Shown piece by piece: positions 1-11,965 of a stretch of DNA of 64,000 bases. The first letter of the stretch is position 1, and every line of letters begins with the position of its first letter. A program made the position numbers and the translations under genes. Below the pieces are notes generated by a model. The model searched no databases. It worked only from the letters and a program-made list of their open reading frames with translations, and was not told where the DNA came from. The stretch covers positions 186,001-250,000 of the forward strand of contig MU008206.1 in NCBI GenBank assembly GCA_010909165.1. Direction: 5' to 3'. This DNA comes from Anthoceros angustus (taxonomy: Eukaryota; Streptophyta; Anthocerotopsida; Anthocerotales; Anthocerotaceae).

Positions 1-241
1 TCTTGTAGGGACCAGGAGTTTTCCTACCCTCTTGCTAACCCACATGCTTGTCTCGCAAATACTCAAGGCAAACCCATACAGAGTGGTTCCTTGATACAGT
101 GCACAAGGCATCTGTTTTGACAGTTCATTCGTCACATACAGGTTAGTTCACAACAGATTTGTTTACCTAGGTGACGATAGTAGGCTTGCGTGCCCTGGTG
201 TTGGCACCGTCAAGCTACCTGTCCCTTCAGGCATCACACTC

Positions 242-1483
242 TTGCTTACAGATGTGTATCATGTGCCTGAAATGACAAGAAACTTGATTTCTGTTAGAAG
301 GTTGAACATGGATAATCAAAGTCACATCCTCTTCACTCCGACAGAATGTAGGATTATAGATGCTTTTGATCATCGCAAAATCCTAGCCTATGGATCATCT
401 GACCATGATCTCTTTAGACTGCACACTCACACCAGTCATGCCAAGGCTAGCCTAGCTTCAAGGTCGCCTGAGACAGCTGCAAAGCAAGAAGAACAAGCTA
501 GGTTATGGCATGCACGCTTAGGTCACCCTCACAGCGCAAAGTTGCAAAAACTAGCTGCTAGTGACCTGTACAGTGATGGTAAAATTGGCAGTTTGCCATC
601 CTTACCTCTCTGTGAAGCCTGTGCTGTCCAAACGTCATCAAGCAGCCTTCAAGAACAAGACTCCTCACAGAGCTTCAGAAGTGCTTGAACTTGTGCACAC
701 TGACATATGTGGGCCACTCTCGCAGCCCTCAATCGGTGGTGGCCGATACTTCCTTACATTCACAGACGACAAGACGAGATTTGTCATGGCTTACATCTTG
801 AAAGCTAAAAGTGAATGCTTCTCTCTGTTCAAAGACTACATGAAACTTGCAGAGAGATGGACAGAAAATCAGAAAGTCCTACGTTCGAGACAATGGTGGA
901 GAATTCACATCTAATGAATTCCGACCTCGCAGGGCGAAGGATAGGCGGACAACTTACAGTTGTGTATACGCCGCAACAGAATGGCGTTGCCGAGCGCTTG
1001 AACTTGACACTGCAGGAGATGGTCTCCTCTATGCTTCACCAAGCCTCTTTGCCACTATCCTACTGGGCTGAAGCCCTTATGACAGCTGTGTATTTACGTA
1101 ACAGACTGCCTACAACTGCCGTGATTGGACAGACCCCCTTTGAAGCTTTCTATGGGCGCAAGCCAGCTATCCAACATCTTCGCACTTTCGGATGCATCGC
1201 TTTTGCTTTCATCCCTAAGGCCAAGCGAACCAAGTTAGCTGCTAAGGCCAAGAAGTACCTCATGATAGGATACCAAGGTATAAAAGCTTATAAGTTGTAT
1301 GACGTACCTCAGAACAAGGTGGTCTATGCACGGAGCGTGACCTTTGATGAAGGTCGAACTTGGCAGCAAGTGGGAGCTACTCCCACACAGGAGGACTTTG
1401 ATCTTTCTACCTTGCCTGACGTCACTGTTTTCGATGATTCTGCTCTTGCGGAGATTGCTCTGCAGGGAAGAACAACAAAATGA
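242..1483 (+). pseudogene. copia GAG-pre-integrase and integrase, frameshifted
   Basis: Three overlapping frames together give the region. Frame one (242-688) carries VYHVPEMTRNLISVRRL and LWHARLGHP, the GAG-pre-integrase signature, and the start of the integrase zinc finger (CEAC). Frame two (to about 914) continues with LVHTDICGPL and a YFLTFTDDKTRF block, which contains the first catalytic aspartates of the integrase core. Frame three (815-1483) has YTPQQNGVAERLN, with the catalytic glutamate, then the C-terminal GRKP...RTFGC block typical of copia. At least two frameshifts, near 650 and 880, break the reading. Confidence 0.88.
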
Positions 1484-1660
1484 TGCTCGAGCAAGGAGAT
1501 GAACCGAAAATTTTCGAACATTTGCGGAACCTCCTCCGATTGCGAACTGAACCGGTGACCTTTTACGATCCACGGACCCGATCCAGACATTGACGAGGAT
1601 GAGGCTGAAGATGCTCATCTTCTTGACAGTGATGCCGAGGTTGAACCTGAGATTCAACCC

Positions 1661-2520
1661 TTGCCTGAAGCTCCACCACAACCTGAGCGCCGTTATCCTG
1701 CAAGAGATAGACGGGCACCAGATTATTATCAGTCACAGGACTTTAGAAAACCAACAGCTAATGCAGCCACTTCCCTGGATCCTATCGAACCTCAATCCTA
1801 CGAAGAAGCTCTTAGCCGTCCTGATGCTGCAGAGTGGAAAAAGGCAATTCAATTAGAATATGATTCGCTAATAAAAAATGGAACATGGGAACTAGCTAAG
1901 TTACCTCCACGGGCGTAAGGTGGTGTCTTGCAAGTGGGTCTTCAAACTCAAGGTAAAGGCTGATGGGAGTTTTGATAGGTACAAAGCACGACTAGTAGCT
2001 CGTGGCTTTTCGCAAGTGCCTGGTCTCGATTACTTCGAAACATATGCTCCTGTGATGAAGCTGGCCACCTTTCGCTGTCATGCCGGCACATCAAGACTAC
2101 GAGTTAGACATGTTTGATGTAAAGACCGCATTTTACATGGCAAGTTGGACACGAAATCTACATGCAGCCCTCGGGATACGTAAAGGCAAGGAAGATCATG
2201 TCTTGCGCCTAATAAAACCCTCTATGGCACAAGCAATCAGCATTAGAGTGGAATCTTGTCTGGATGAAGAAGCTGCGTGCACTTGGATTCGTGAAATGTG
2301 TTTGAGACTGTATGTTTACAGATCCGTGACGTTGTGTGCTATCTCGCAGTGTATGTTGATGATTTGATTCTATCCGCAATAGCCCCACATTCATCACCAA
2401 AGTTAACAAGTCGCTATCTACCAAGTTTTGAAATGACTAACCTTGGAGCACTTGAGCTGCACAGGAATCCTTATTCGAGGGATAGAAAAAGCAGTCTATA
2501 TCTCTCACACTCGATACATT
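1661..2520 (+). pseudogene. copia reverse transcriptase fragments
   Basis: Pieces of the copia reverse transcriptase follow the integrase. PQSYEEALSRPDAAEWKKAI and the NGTWEL block lie at 1790-1910. CKWVFKLKVKADGSFDRYKA begins just after a stop at 1917, and the VDVKTAF-equivalent DMFDVKTAF is at about 2108-2135. The polymerase active site YVDD is in the AVYVDDLIL peptide near 2350-2370. Stops and shifts separate all of these pieces. The spacing is a little shorter than in intact elements, so small deletions have occurred. Confidence 0.85.
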
Positions 2521-2848
2521 AGAATGTCTTTGAGACTTGGCTTGAAGGATGCAAATCCAGCGACTCCACGCCATCCGGTGAAATTTAGCAAGTCCATGTG
2601 TCCCGAAACCAAAAGGACATAGAAGACATGAGGTCGGTCCCCTCTGAGAAGGGAGTTGGCAAACTTATCTATCGCCAACACTACACGACGATGTAGCCTA
2701 CACCACAAGTGTGCTCGCAATACCTCGAGAACCCCGGTCAAACGCCGGGTGGTGTTAAGAGGGTGGTTAGGTATCCAAGGAACATCCAACATTGGGATTC
2801 GATTCGAGACACATACGCACACCACTTGAGTGGACGTATATCGACTCG

Positions 2849-4342
2849 ATTATCGGTGACATAGATACACGGAGGTCGTTGTTGCGTTGTCATGGTGGCG
2901 GGGAGGCCCATATGCTGGTCAAGCAAGAAGCAACCAGCTTGCAACTTCCGAAAGCGAATATCGGGTCCTCACATCTGCTAAAGAAATAGCTTGGTGCAAG
3001 CTAATGTTTAAGGAGCTGGGATTGCCACTCCTACTTGCACCACTATTAGAACCGACAACCAAGGATCCATGAACTGGCCAAGAACCCTGCTTTTCACTCC
3101 CGCACGTGGAAGTGGAATACCACTTCATTAGGGATCTTATCAAATCAGTCGATTACTGGAGTATGTACCAACAGCAGACAATCCAGATTTGTTCACAAAA
3201 GCCCCGAGTAGGGACGCACACAGCACATGAAAGTTTGGGCATGGGCAGCCACGAGGGCTACCGAGGCCAAGCAAAACCAATCCTAACCTAGCCTATGAGC
3301 TAGGAACAGCCCCAATCATTCAGCCATCGCCGGGATCATCATAGCTTGGAGAGACAGAAGGGACCTCCTACTCACAGTAGTAGAGGAGTCTGAAATCTTC
3401 TCCCAAGATGCATAGCTGTCCGATGAAGTAGAGAATGTCTCACCACCTGAACGAGGGGAGTTTCTTTTCTTTCTCTCCTCGTAGGAGATCCTCTCCTTGG
3501 TGCCCTGGCTCTCCTCCTCGTCTAAGCGTTCCTCGGATCCTGTGAGGCGAGTGGGGCTAGGAAAAGGTAGTGAATTCATCGTGAGACTGCGGGGGTTTAG
3601 GAAAAATTGGCAAACTAAATGTGGCGAAAGGATTACGCCCAACAGAAGAGTAATACTTACTATAGAAGCTTATGATGTGGTTATCAAAGCACAGGATTCG
3701 GACACGGACTCTCACCATCTTGCTGTGACCAAGCACTGTACCAAATAGGGTGCCAGGAACCGAGCACAACCGAGGGTAACAATTTTCGTCTCCGACGACT
3801 CGTTCTTAGGCTCGGGAACTTGGGTGGTGCAGGAGGATGTGGCTCGCCAGATGCATACTTGAACTCACCCTTCTACTGCGCATCAAAGCAAGCTCGAGAA
3901 AATAAGCGGCTTACAGCTGGCTGGGGTGCGAGGCGGCGGTGGAGCTCCCATCTCTGGTCTTCCTGCAGGGGCTCTTGCTCCACTTGCTGCAGCTGCCCGG
4001 CGCCGCTCCTCAAGCACGGCGTTCGTTGTTCCTTTCGGCCTGCCCCTAGGGCGGCCAGTTCCGCCAGAAGACCCAGCTGTGGCTGCCGCCTGAGTGGTTA
4101 CTCCCTTTGCCTCAGCTCGGGAGATGGAGGCAGTCGTTCTAGCTGCGCAAACCTACCTAGAGCATCCCTCTGGTAGACACGGCGCTTGGCAGGTGAGGAC
4201 AGGTCCACAGACTCAGAAGATGAAGACATCTTGCCTAGGAGCTTCAGTCTACGCTCTAGAAGCTGTGAAAGAATGAAGACCGGAACGTAAAGGCAAGCTA
4301 TTATGCTTATGGCACACTGCAGGCCGCCTTCACAGGCATTCC
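2849..4342. repeat. 1.5-kb tandem direct duplication, copy A
   Basis: The block starts at the copia RNase H segment and runs through about 1 kb of non-coding sequence. Copy B follows immediately at 4343. The two are almost collinear and differ mostly by short indels. Copy A holds a broken copia RNase H (about 2887-3230) with YRVLTSAKEIAW and VEYHFIRDLIKSVDY. Antisense of the RNase H is a pyrimidine-rich stretch (3320-3560) with open but unrecognised frames. I see no host gene in this copy. Confidence 0.9.
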
Positions 4343-5820
4343 ATTATCGGTGACATAGATACACGGAGGTCGTGTCTGCATGCGTTGTCATGGTGGCGGA
4401 GGGCCCATATGCTGGTCAAGCAAGAAGCAACCAACTTGCAACTTCCAGGAATATCGGGTCCTCACATCTGCTAAAGAAATAGCTTGGTGCAAGCTAATGT
4501 TTAAGGAGCTGGGATTGCCACTCCCTACTTGCACCACTATTAGAACCGACAACCAAGGATCCATGAACTGGCCAAGAACCTGCTTTTCACTCCCGCACGT
4601 GGAAGTGGAATACCACTTCATTAGGGATCTTATCAAATCAGTCGATTACAGGTATGTACCAACAGCGGACAATCCAGATTTGTTCACAAAAGCCCCGAGT
4701 AGGGACGCACACAGGCACATGAAAGTTTGGGCATGGGCGTACGAGGGCTACCCAGAGGCCAAGCAAAACCAATCCTAACCTAGCCTATGAGCTAGGAACA
4801 GCCCCAATCATTCAGCCATCGGGATCATCATAGCTTGGAGAGACAGAAGGGACCTCCTACTCACAGTAGTAGAGGAGTCTGAAATCTTCTCCCAAGATGC
4901 ATAGCTATCCGATGAAGTAGAGAATGTCTCACCACTTGAACGAGGGGAGTTTCTTCTCTTTCTCTCCTCGTAGGAGATCCTCTCCTTGGTGCCCTGGCTC
5001 TCCTCCTCGTCTAAGCGTTCCTCAGATCCTGTGAGAGGCGAGTGGGAGCTGTTAGGAAAAGGTAGTGAATTCATGCTGACAGACCTGCAGGGGGTTTAGG
5101 AAAAATTGGCAAACTAAATGTGGCAGAAAGGATTCTGCCCAAACAGAAGAGTAATACTTACTATAGAAGCTTATGATGTGGTCATCAAAGCCAGCGATTC
5201 GGACACGGACTCTCACCATCTTGCTGTGACCAAGCACCAAATAGGGCTGCACAGGAACCGAGCACAACCGAGGGTAACAATTTTCGTCTCCGACGACTCG
5301 TTCTTAGGCTCGGGAACTTGGGTGGTGCAGAGGATGTGGCTCGCCAGATGCATACTTGAACTCACCCTTCTACTGCGGCATCAAAGCAAGCTCGAGAAAA
5401 TAAGCGCTTCTTCTGGGGTGCGGCGGCGGTGGAGCTCCCATCTCGGTCTTCCGGGGCTCTTGCTCCACTTGCTGCAGCTGCCGCAGTGCCGCGCCGCTCC
5501 TCAAGCACGGCGTTCGTTGTTCCTTCGGCTGCCCTAGGCGCCCGCCAGACCAGGTGTGCCGCTGAGTGGTTACTCCCTTTGCCTCACTCGGGAGATGGAG
5601 GCGATCGTTCTAGGCAGCGCAAACCTACCTAGAGCATCCCTCCGTAGACACGGCGCTTGGCGGTGAGGACAGGTCCACAGACTCAGAAGATGAAGACATC
5701 TTGCCTAGGAGCTTCAGTCTACGCTCTAGAAGCTGTGAAAGAATGAAGACCGGAACGTAAAGGCAAGCTATTATGCTTATGGCACACCTGTAAGGGGCCG
5801 CCTTCACACAGAGCTGTTCC
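4343..5820. repeat. 1.5-kb tandem direct duplication, copy B
   Basis: This is the second copy of the unit at 2849-4342. It starts with the same sequence at the exact point where copy A ends, so the arrangement is a head-to-tail tandem. Its RNase H segment is intact over a longer stretch than in copy A. Several words present in copy A are missing here: the CTCTGG of copy A at 3953 is CTCGG in copy B at 5442, and copy A's TTCCTGCAGGGG is TTCCGGGG. Other words are missing from copy A instead. Confidence 0.9.
4380..4778 (+). pseudogene. copia RNase H domain, C-terminal end of polyprotein (copy B)
   Basis: This open stretch of about 130 codons carries the C-terminal RNase H of a copia polyprotein. 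YRVLTSAKEIAW, a TDNQG motif with an acidic active-site residue, EYHFIRDLI, YVPTADNPDLFTK and a natural stop are all present. It lacks its upstream reverse transcriptase because it is the duplicated 3' end of the element at 1-3290. The homologous stretch in copy A is frameshifted. It is not expected to be made as a separate protein. Confidence 0.85.
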
Positions 5821-6199
5821 ATTACGCTCAGTTGGGGCTGGTCGCCTGGGGCTGTCAAACCTGGTACACACACACACGCACTCAAGCTCAACCGCTACAG
5901 TCTGCACAAGGTGCTCGCGGAGAAGAAGACTGTACACTATGCAATAATCAACAAGTGGGAGTATTGAAGATAGAGTGTTGAGTTATTACTTATAGTTATT
6001 ATATCTAGCTATCTAGTGTATGTGTGTATATAGCTTGAATTTATTCAGCTTACCCTTTCATTAGGGTTACGTCCCTAGGCCAAAGGTCATGTCTCTTGGT
6101 TACTAGAATAAGTCTAGTTGCTACAATCAATTTACTAATGCTTTCTTGTATTTTCTACAATAATGTAATTGATAAATACTCAATTGGTTTGCACCATTT
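5821..6199. other. Non-coding spacer between copia duplication and MULE remnant
   Basis: This spacer contains a short AC repeat near 5869-5880 and AT-rich sequence. No convincing coding frame, LTR end or terminal inverted repeat could be recognised. Confidence 0.5.
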
Positions 6200-6205
6200 C
6201 CATAT

Positions 6206-7718
6206 TTAATGTGAGACCACGCCGGAGGTGGGTGACCAGCAGGACAGCATTGCACGCACGGCGTCGTGGTGGGGCCCGCCACAGTGGCTGAACCCCCCCA
6301 CTGCGATGGCTGAGCCTTCCACGGTGGTGGGTTCAGGTATGGTAGCTGGTTCTGGTAGAGTAAGGATCGGTTGTGGTAGAGCTAGGACCCATAGTTTTAG
6401 AACATCTTGACACAAAACCATTCTCTTGGGATCGAATCCTAGGACTATAACGACATAGAGGGTAATGTGGCCTCTTTGCGCCTTTGGGACGCAAAGACCC
6501 CATTCCACACTATGGAATCCTTCCACAGCTGAAGTTGTATGTTGCCCTGCGTGAGGCAACATTCTAGCATTACACAACCACATATCTATAGTCTCTCCCC
6601 ATTGGACTTTCAGATATCTCACAAAGTCTCCTTCACTTGTACCCCACTTGTCATAAAAATTGTTTAGCATACTTCTTCCTATGGAAACACACTGTGAAGA
6701 TGTGCTTGCCCCTGTGACATACATAATATCCCCTAGCTCTGCCCATATTGAAATTCGATTACTTTGTGAGTGCACTTTCTTCAATAAATTCCGTCTCCAT
6801 GCTTTCCGCACATGCCACAAACATAATAATATAGGCATATTATGATTCCACACTGAGCGAATAGCAGAAATCTCTGCCTGATAATCATCAACAAGGAATG
6901 AACTAGGTGTCCAATCCTTGTTGATCTTTTCAACCTTCTTCCGTAAATCTGAAAGCCACGACAAGTGACTCGAGTAGCATCTTTTGTAATAGCCCATGCT
7001 CGAACACCGTTCAAGTAATGGTCAAAACCCATCACAGTGAATAAGTGGTAGCGATACCTGTTCAACCCAAAAGTTGCATCCATAGCTAGCACATTACCAT
7101 TCCCATAAATCAACATGCAATTTAACATAAAAGGAGTTTGAATACCCAAAGTAAAAGGTTGATTCTCGCTTGATTGGTGGAAGACTATAGACGCATTTTT
7201 CTCCAACGTGACACTGATGTGGCATCATCTGGGGCTAGCTTCCATTCACCAACTTCAACTTGTGTAAGTATATTGAGAACATCATATCTTTGCATATAAT
7301 CATCTCTTACTAGTTTATATACCTCTGTCTGATTGTTGATTCGAGCATACAATGCATCTTGATGCCGACGCATTATTTCATCAACAGGAACTTTGCAATA
7401 TAGGCAATGCCTGATCCAATCCTTCTTTTCTTGTGAAAGCCATGTTGCTCTGACATCACGGGGTAAGCCTTCGTACCCAGGCCCATGACATATAGCATTT
7501 GAAAGGTCAGTATGCCTATGTTCAAAAAGACCAATCTCAGCAACCTTAGGCCACAGGAGAAGTTTCTTCACCCTAAAATTTGCTTGGCAACCATGCTTGA
7601 CACTCTCTCCACGGAGGACCTTACATTTAGCTATATTAGCACCACGTGACACTCCCACCTCCTTTTGGCGAAAGTCTTCCGGGCCGTAAGAACACCAATA
7701 CCTGCAAGCCAGACTCAC
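6206..7718 (-). pseudogene. MULE/FAR1-like transposase remnant
   Basis: Read on the minus strand, the segment begins with a FAR1/SWIM-type N-terminal region (7718-7185: GCQANFRVKK, HTDLSNA, EKKDWIRHCLYC). It continues with the MULE transposase core. The first catalytic aspartate is in LAMDATFGLNRYRYHLFTVM (about 7090), the second in SFLVDDYQAEISAIRS (about 6890) followed by the CLWHVRKAW block, and the glutamate in TSAVEGFH (about 6510). Two breaks split the frame, near 7195 and 6990. The C-terminal SWIM zinc finger is not seen; the frame runs instead into a Pro/Glu-rich tail. FAR1/FHY3 transcription factors descend from this family, but the breaks and setting favour a dead transposon. Confidence 0.8.
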
Positions 7719-8013
7719 AATGTTAATGCCTCCCTAAGTAATAAAACAATTTGCATACTTCAAACCTTCTTACCTAACATATGATGCATTTGTATGCCTT
7801 TGTCGATGCGAGGTAAACTCCCCCTTAGAATCCTTCTTGTAGAAGTTCAGGATGGGAACTTATAGCACTCATTCCCCAATAAAGTCTCCCACTTTAGAAA
7901 AGAGTATGTGAGCCACCTTCACATGTTTTGCTGCCCGGTGCCCTAGAATGGTCATATTGAGAAGAAACCCGGTTTAGGTCGGTATGGTTAAATAACCCTA
8001 ATTTAGGAAGCTG
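7719..8013. other. Spacer with no recognised gene
   Basis: This AT-rich sequence lies between the MULE remnant and the first copy of the 8.0/10.5-kb repeat. I see no conserved motif in either strand. Confidence 0.4.
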
Positions 8014-9092
8014 CACCACAAAAGGTGTGTTAGTTGGTAACTCTTCTAAGTTAATACAAGAACTCAAATCCATATTATTATTATCCGTAAATCACATTCC
8101 CCTATCCCAAAGAGAAAAAAGCCCTAACCCTAACCCTAACCTTAATCTCAACCTTTAACCAAAATCCCTATCCCTAATCACAAGAGCGCTTGAAAGCAAA
8201 GATTGAACATGCCGCTCTAAACTCGCATCTCACGCTATGCAAATGACGGGAGTTCACATACCATAAGCTTGTGAGCCAAGGTGCACTTGGAGCCTTAAAC
8301 AAGTATTATTAGTAACGTGTAAGCGGGTAGGGACGAGCGGCTTTCTCATGTCCCGTGTTGGTGGTACGTAGGGTTGGTGGCATCAAAACTTTTGGCCATC
8401 GGTTCGGATTATGCATGACTCACCATAGCATGGTGATGGGCAAGGACATACAGAGGTACATGTGGGCCGTGGAGGCCGTCGGACACACGTGCGGCCTTAA
8501 TGGCCATCGGGTATCCATTTGCAAGCGTTGATGTGGACTCGTATTTCAAATGTAGTTGTGGGAAGGTTTGCAGATCGATAGGGCGTGAAGAGATAGGGCG
8601 CAAGGCACTTAGTCGAGTTGTTGAGAGCCTCACACTGCCCCGCTCTTGATGGTGAATTTAGAAGTGATGAGTTATGTGTGTGAGCATTGGTGCAAGGATG
8701 GGTTGGATGATGCCTGCGATGGAGACTTTGCTTTTGCAGCTGGGTACACTCACTGACTGTTGAAAGAGGAATGTTGAATTGTGAAATGTTTGTCCCAGAG
8801 TAATTGTGATGCTATTAAAGAATGTGTATATGCCTCTTGCTAAGGCTGTGTGCTCGTTTGTCTTGAAATTTTGCAAGTTTGCAATGACGAATCAAGGATT
8901 TTGCTCTGGAGGAGCTTAAGGAATCTAGCTAAGGCTTTGGGGCGAGACATTTTGGTGGAAGGTGTGCTCTAGACCGACTTTTCTTTACCATTTTGGTGGG
9001 GCTGCTTGCGGTGTGTTAAGTTCTTTACCATTTTGGTGGGGTTGCTTGGTGTGTCAATTATCTCTCGTGTAAGCTAATCTCGCTTTGGCTCT
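8014..9092. repeat. Interspersed direct duplication, copy 1 (with 220-bp insertion)
   Basis: This block recurs at about 10537-11418. It starts with the same ACCACAAAGGTGTGTTAGTT region and ends with GCTAATCTCGCTTTGGCTCT. Relative to the other copy, about 220 bp are inserted at a (TTA)n tract between about 8088 and 8310. The insertion carries a degenerate CCCTAAC telomere-like run. The duplicated part includes a conserved-looking open stretch on the plus strand (DGDFAFAAGYTH near 8715-8755), but it matches no family I know. Confidence 0.85.
8125..8195. repeat. Degenerate CCCTAA telomere-like run
   Basis: Three consecutive CCCTAA units followed by degenerate variants lie inside the insertion that distinguishes copy 1 of the 8.0/10.5-kb repeat. 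The unit is the six-base CCCTAA, not the seven-base CCCTAAA seen at 19.8 kb. The run is too short and degenerate to be a functional telomere. Confidence 0.7.
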
Positions 9093-10536
9093 CACCTTTA
9101 TGCCCTGTCCCCTCCCAGCTCGTGATAAGCTTTCTTCACGAGCATGGCTACAGTGATGGGTTATGGTGAGGATGCATAAGGCATACAGGCTCCTGATCTG
9201 ACGTGGCCCTGACTTTGTTTGTCTTGGGGTCTCACTTTGACGCGTGGCGCGTCTGTTTAGAAAGGGGTTTCTCCACCGAAACCCTTTTTGCCTACGGACT
9301 TGGCGGACCCTTTTTGCACTTGAAAAAATCCGCACTATAATCGGGCTTTTGATATTTCTCTGCGGACATGTTACCGCAACCTTTTGAATAATTGTTTTGA
9401 TACACGTTATTTGAGATTGTAGATTGCAAATGTGGCAAAACCTAAAGTCCCATTCTCGTTGCTTTTCTTTCAAACTGGACACAAAATTAGCAAACTTATG
9501 CGCGCACATCTAAGCGTCTCCAACATCGGCAATCATTGCGGTGTTGAGCGTATCTAAACATTTAGAGTTTTAGGGCTTGCTGTAATTGCAGTGCGCAAAC
9601 TTGTTTTGCGCACCATTCATTCAGTCAATCCTAGACTATACTCTCGCTCAGAATTTTCACAGGACTTTGTTCCTTAGACATTGGGACAATAATATCTTCT
9701 TTGACTGATGCTCTTGATCCACGTCTAGTGCGAGAATGAGAGTGGCATAGTGCGCACTTGGTGGGCCCGTAAGCGTCTCAAGATTCAAAAGATGCAAAAG
9801 GTTCTCACTACTAGTTCAAAGTTTTAACCACTAGAAAAAGATGAGGGTTAAGTAAAGATAAGAACATATCCACATTAGGGTGCACAAAAAGGTTGAAAGC
9901 GTCGAAAGGAACCCTTTAAAACAAAAATATCAAAAAAATACAAAAAATTCAAAAAATTGTCAAAATTTTAGAGCAAGTGCGCACTTGCCTCAAAAACTGG
10001 ACTTTTTGATTTTTAAGGGTTTTAAGGGTTTTTAGACTTTTGCTCTTTTCTTTGGATGAACAAATGCAGGAATGCACTAGGAGGCATGAACCATTTGGGT
10101 TCATGCTCCAGGCCTTCTTGACCTTGGGTGCTGCTGTGCACTTGCGCCCCCAGTGCGCGCTGTCGCTGCCGCCCCTGCCCACAGTGCGCTGCAGGCCCTC
10201 CTTGCCCACGGTGCACAGGCCCCACAGTGCGCACGGGCCCCTGCCTGGTGCATGCACTTGTTCACCAGTGGGCCCCTAGCATGTTTGATGATAACCCGGT
10301 ACTAGGTCAGAAAGAGCACAGTAAGGATAAAAGGGATAGGGTGTTCTTCGTCGCATTAGGGCATAGGATAGGTATATAAGAGTGGTCTAGGTGAACCTCC
10401 GCCGATGTCTACTACTTGTTATTTTGTGGGAGTTCGGCACATCCTCGGACCTCAAAGGACATGCTTCCCCATTAGAAGATCATTTTCGTTCTTTTTGCAG
10501 TGCATGCACAAGTTTGCACATAAGCGTTGTTTAGGC
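9093..10536. other. Inter-repeat spacer with no recognised gene
   Basis: This stretch separates the two copies of the 8.0/10.5-kb repeat. It holds an A-rich run of AAAAATnCAAAAA repeats (9915-9965) and a stretch rich in GTGCGCAC words (9740-10260) in which both strands are open by composition. None of the open frames resembles a known protein. Confidence 0.5.
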
Positions 10537-11418
10537 GCACCACAAAGGTGTGTTAGTTGGTAACTCTTCTAAGTTAATACAAGAACTCAAATCCATATTA
10601 TTATTATTATTATTATTATTAACGTGTAAGCGGGTAGGGACGAGCGGCTTTCTCATGTCCGTGTTGGTGGTACGTAGGGTTGGTGGCATCAAAACTTTTG
10701 GCCATCGGTTCGGATTATGCATGACTCACCATAGCATGGTGATGGGCAAGGACATACAGAGGTACATGTCGTGGCCGTGGAGGGCCGTGCGGACACACGT
10801 GCCGGCCTTAATGGCCATCGGGTATCCATTTGCAAGCGTTGATGTGGACTCGTATTTCAAATGTAGTTGTGGGAAGGTTTGCAGATGCTGATAGGGCGTG
10901 AAGAGATAGGAGCGCAAGGCACTTAGTCAGTTGTTGAGAGAGCCTCAGTGCCTGTCCTGCTCTTGATGGCTGAATTTAGAAGTGATGAGTTATGTGTGTG
11001 AGCATTGGTGCAAGGATGGGTTGGATGATGCCTGCGATGGAGACTTTGCTTTTGCAGCTGGGTACACTCACTGACTGTTGAAAGAGGAATGTTGAATTGT
11101 GAAATGTTTGTCCCAGAGTAATTGTGATGCTATTAAAGAATGTGTATATGCCTCTTGCTAAGGCTGTGTGCTCGTTTTGTCTTGAAATTTTGCAAGTTTG
11201 CAATGACGAATCAAGGATTTTGCTCCTGGAGGAGCTTAAGGAATCTAGCTAAGGCTTTGGGGCAGACATTTTGGTGGAAGGTGTGCTCTAGACCCGACTT
11301 TTCTTTACCATTTTGGTGGGGCTGCTTGCGGTGTGTTAAGTTCTTTACCATTTTGGTGGGGTTGCTTCTGGTGTGTCAATTATCTGTTCTCGTGTAAGCT
11401 AATCTCGCTTTGGCTCTA
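10537..11418. repeat. Interspersed direct duplication, copy 2
   Basis: This is the second copy of the 8014-9092 block. Here the (TTA)n tract is uninterrupted (eight units near 10597-10620). The copies differ by many 1-4 base indels, for example GATGCTGATAG here against GATCGATAG in copy 1, and CTTCTGGTG here against CTTGGTG. Confidence 0.85.
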
Positions 11419-11965
11419 TTGGATTTTTGACTTGCATCTTATATTCCTCTTCACATGCATGTTGCTGTTGACCCTGCACACATGATGGCCTTCAAATCCA
11501 GGAGAATATCTCGTAAGATCATCATCACAGCCTTCAAGTGCATGCGCATTCTATAATGCACCGCCTTGCGAACTTTACAAGGCGTCGGCGGATTATGTTA
11601 CAATATATACTGCCTTCATTTATCCTAATTTTAAGATATTATATATGCATTATTTTATGTAAATCTGGTCCCTAATTAGGGGCCAAATTTAGTTAAAATA
11701 ATATGTATATATATATTGCCTAAAAATTAGGATTTAAATACAATGGATATATGTAATTATATTATTAAATTCATAATTTGACAATTTTAATTAGATAATT
11801 TATTTAGTTAATCCAATAATCATTTTTTTTCAATATTATCATATATTGAATAAATAATCATGTATTGCATGACATACGTATATAATTTGATCCTTGTATT
11901 CTATACCATATAGTATACCTTACGTCAGTACCCGTATGTATGAAAAAAAGATGTATACTATTTTT
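11419..11965. other. AT-rich intergenic sequence
   Basis: This is very AT-rich DNA with runs of TATATA and poly-T. It has no coding potential and no recognised repeat boundary apart from the start of the next repeat unit at 11966. Confidence 0.5.

Larger units (their letters stand above)
1..3290 (+). mobile_element. Degenerate Ty1/copia LTR retrotransposon, internal region
   Basis: The plus strand carries the remains of a copia polyprotein in the usual order: GAG-pre-integrase zinc region, integrase, reverse transcriptase, RNase H. The order integrase before reverse transcriptase defines copia rather than gypsy. The reading frame is broken many times by stops and single-base shifts, so no full polyprotein is encoded. 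The 5' end lies outside the window, and no LTR pair could be recognised. The RNase H segment is repeated downstream within a 1.5-kb tandem duplication. The element is dead as written, although some shifts may be sequence errors of the kind seen throughout this window. Confidence 0.9.

Noticed and set aside
6206-7718. A functional FAR1/FHY3 transcription factor
   Set aside because: Two frame breaks, no SWIM finger and a repeat-rich setting fit a dead MULE transposase better.
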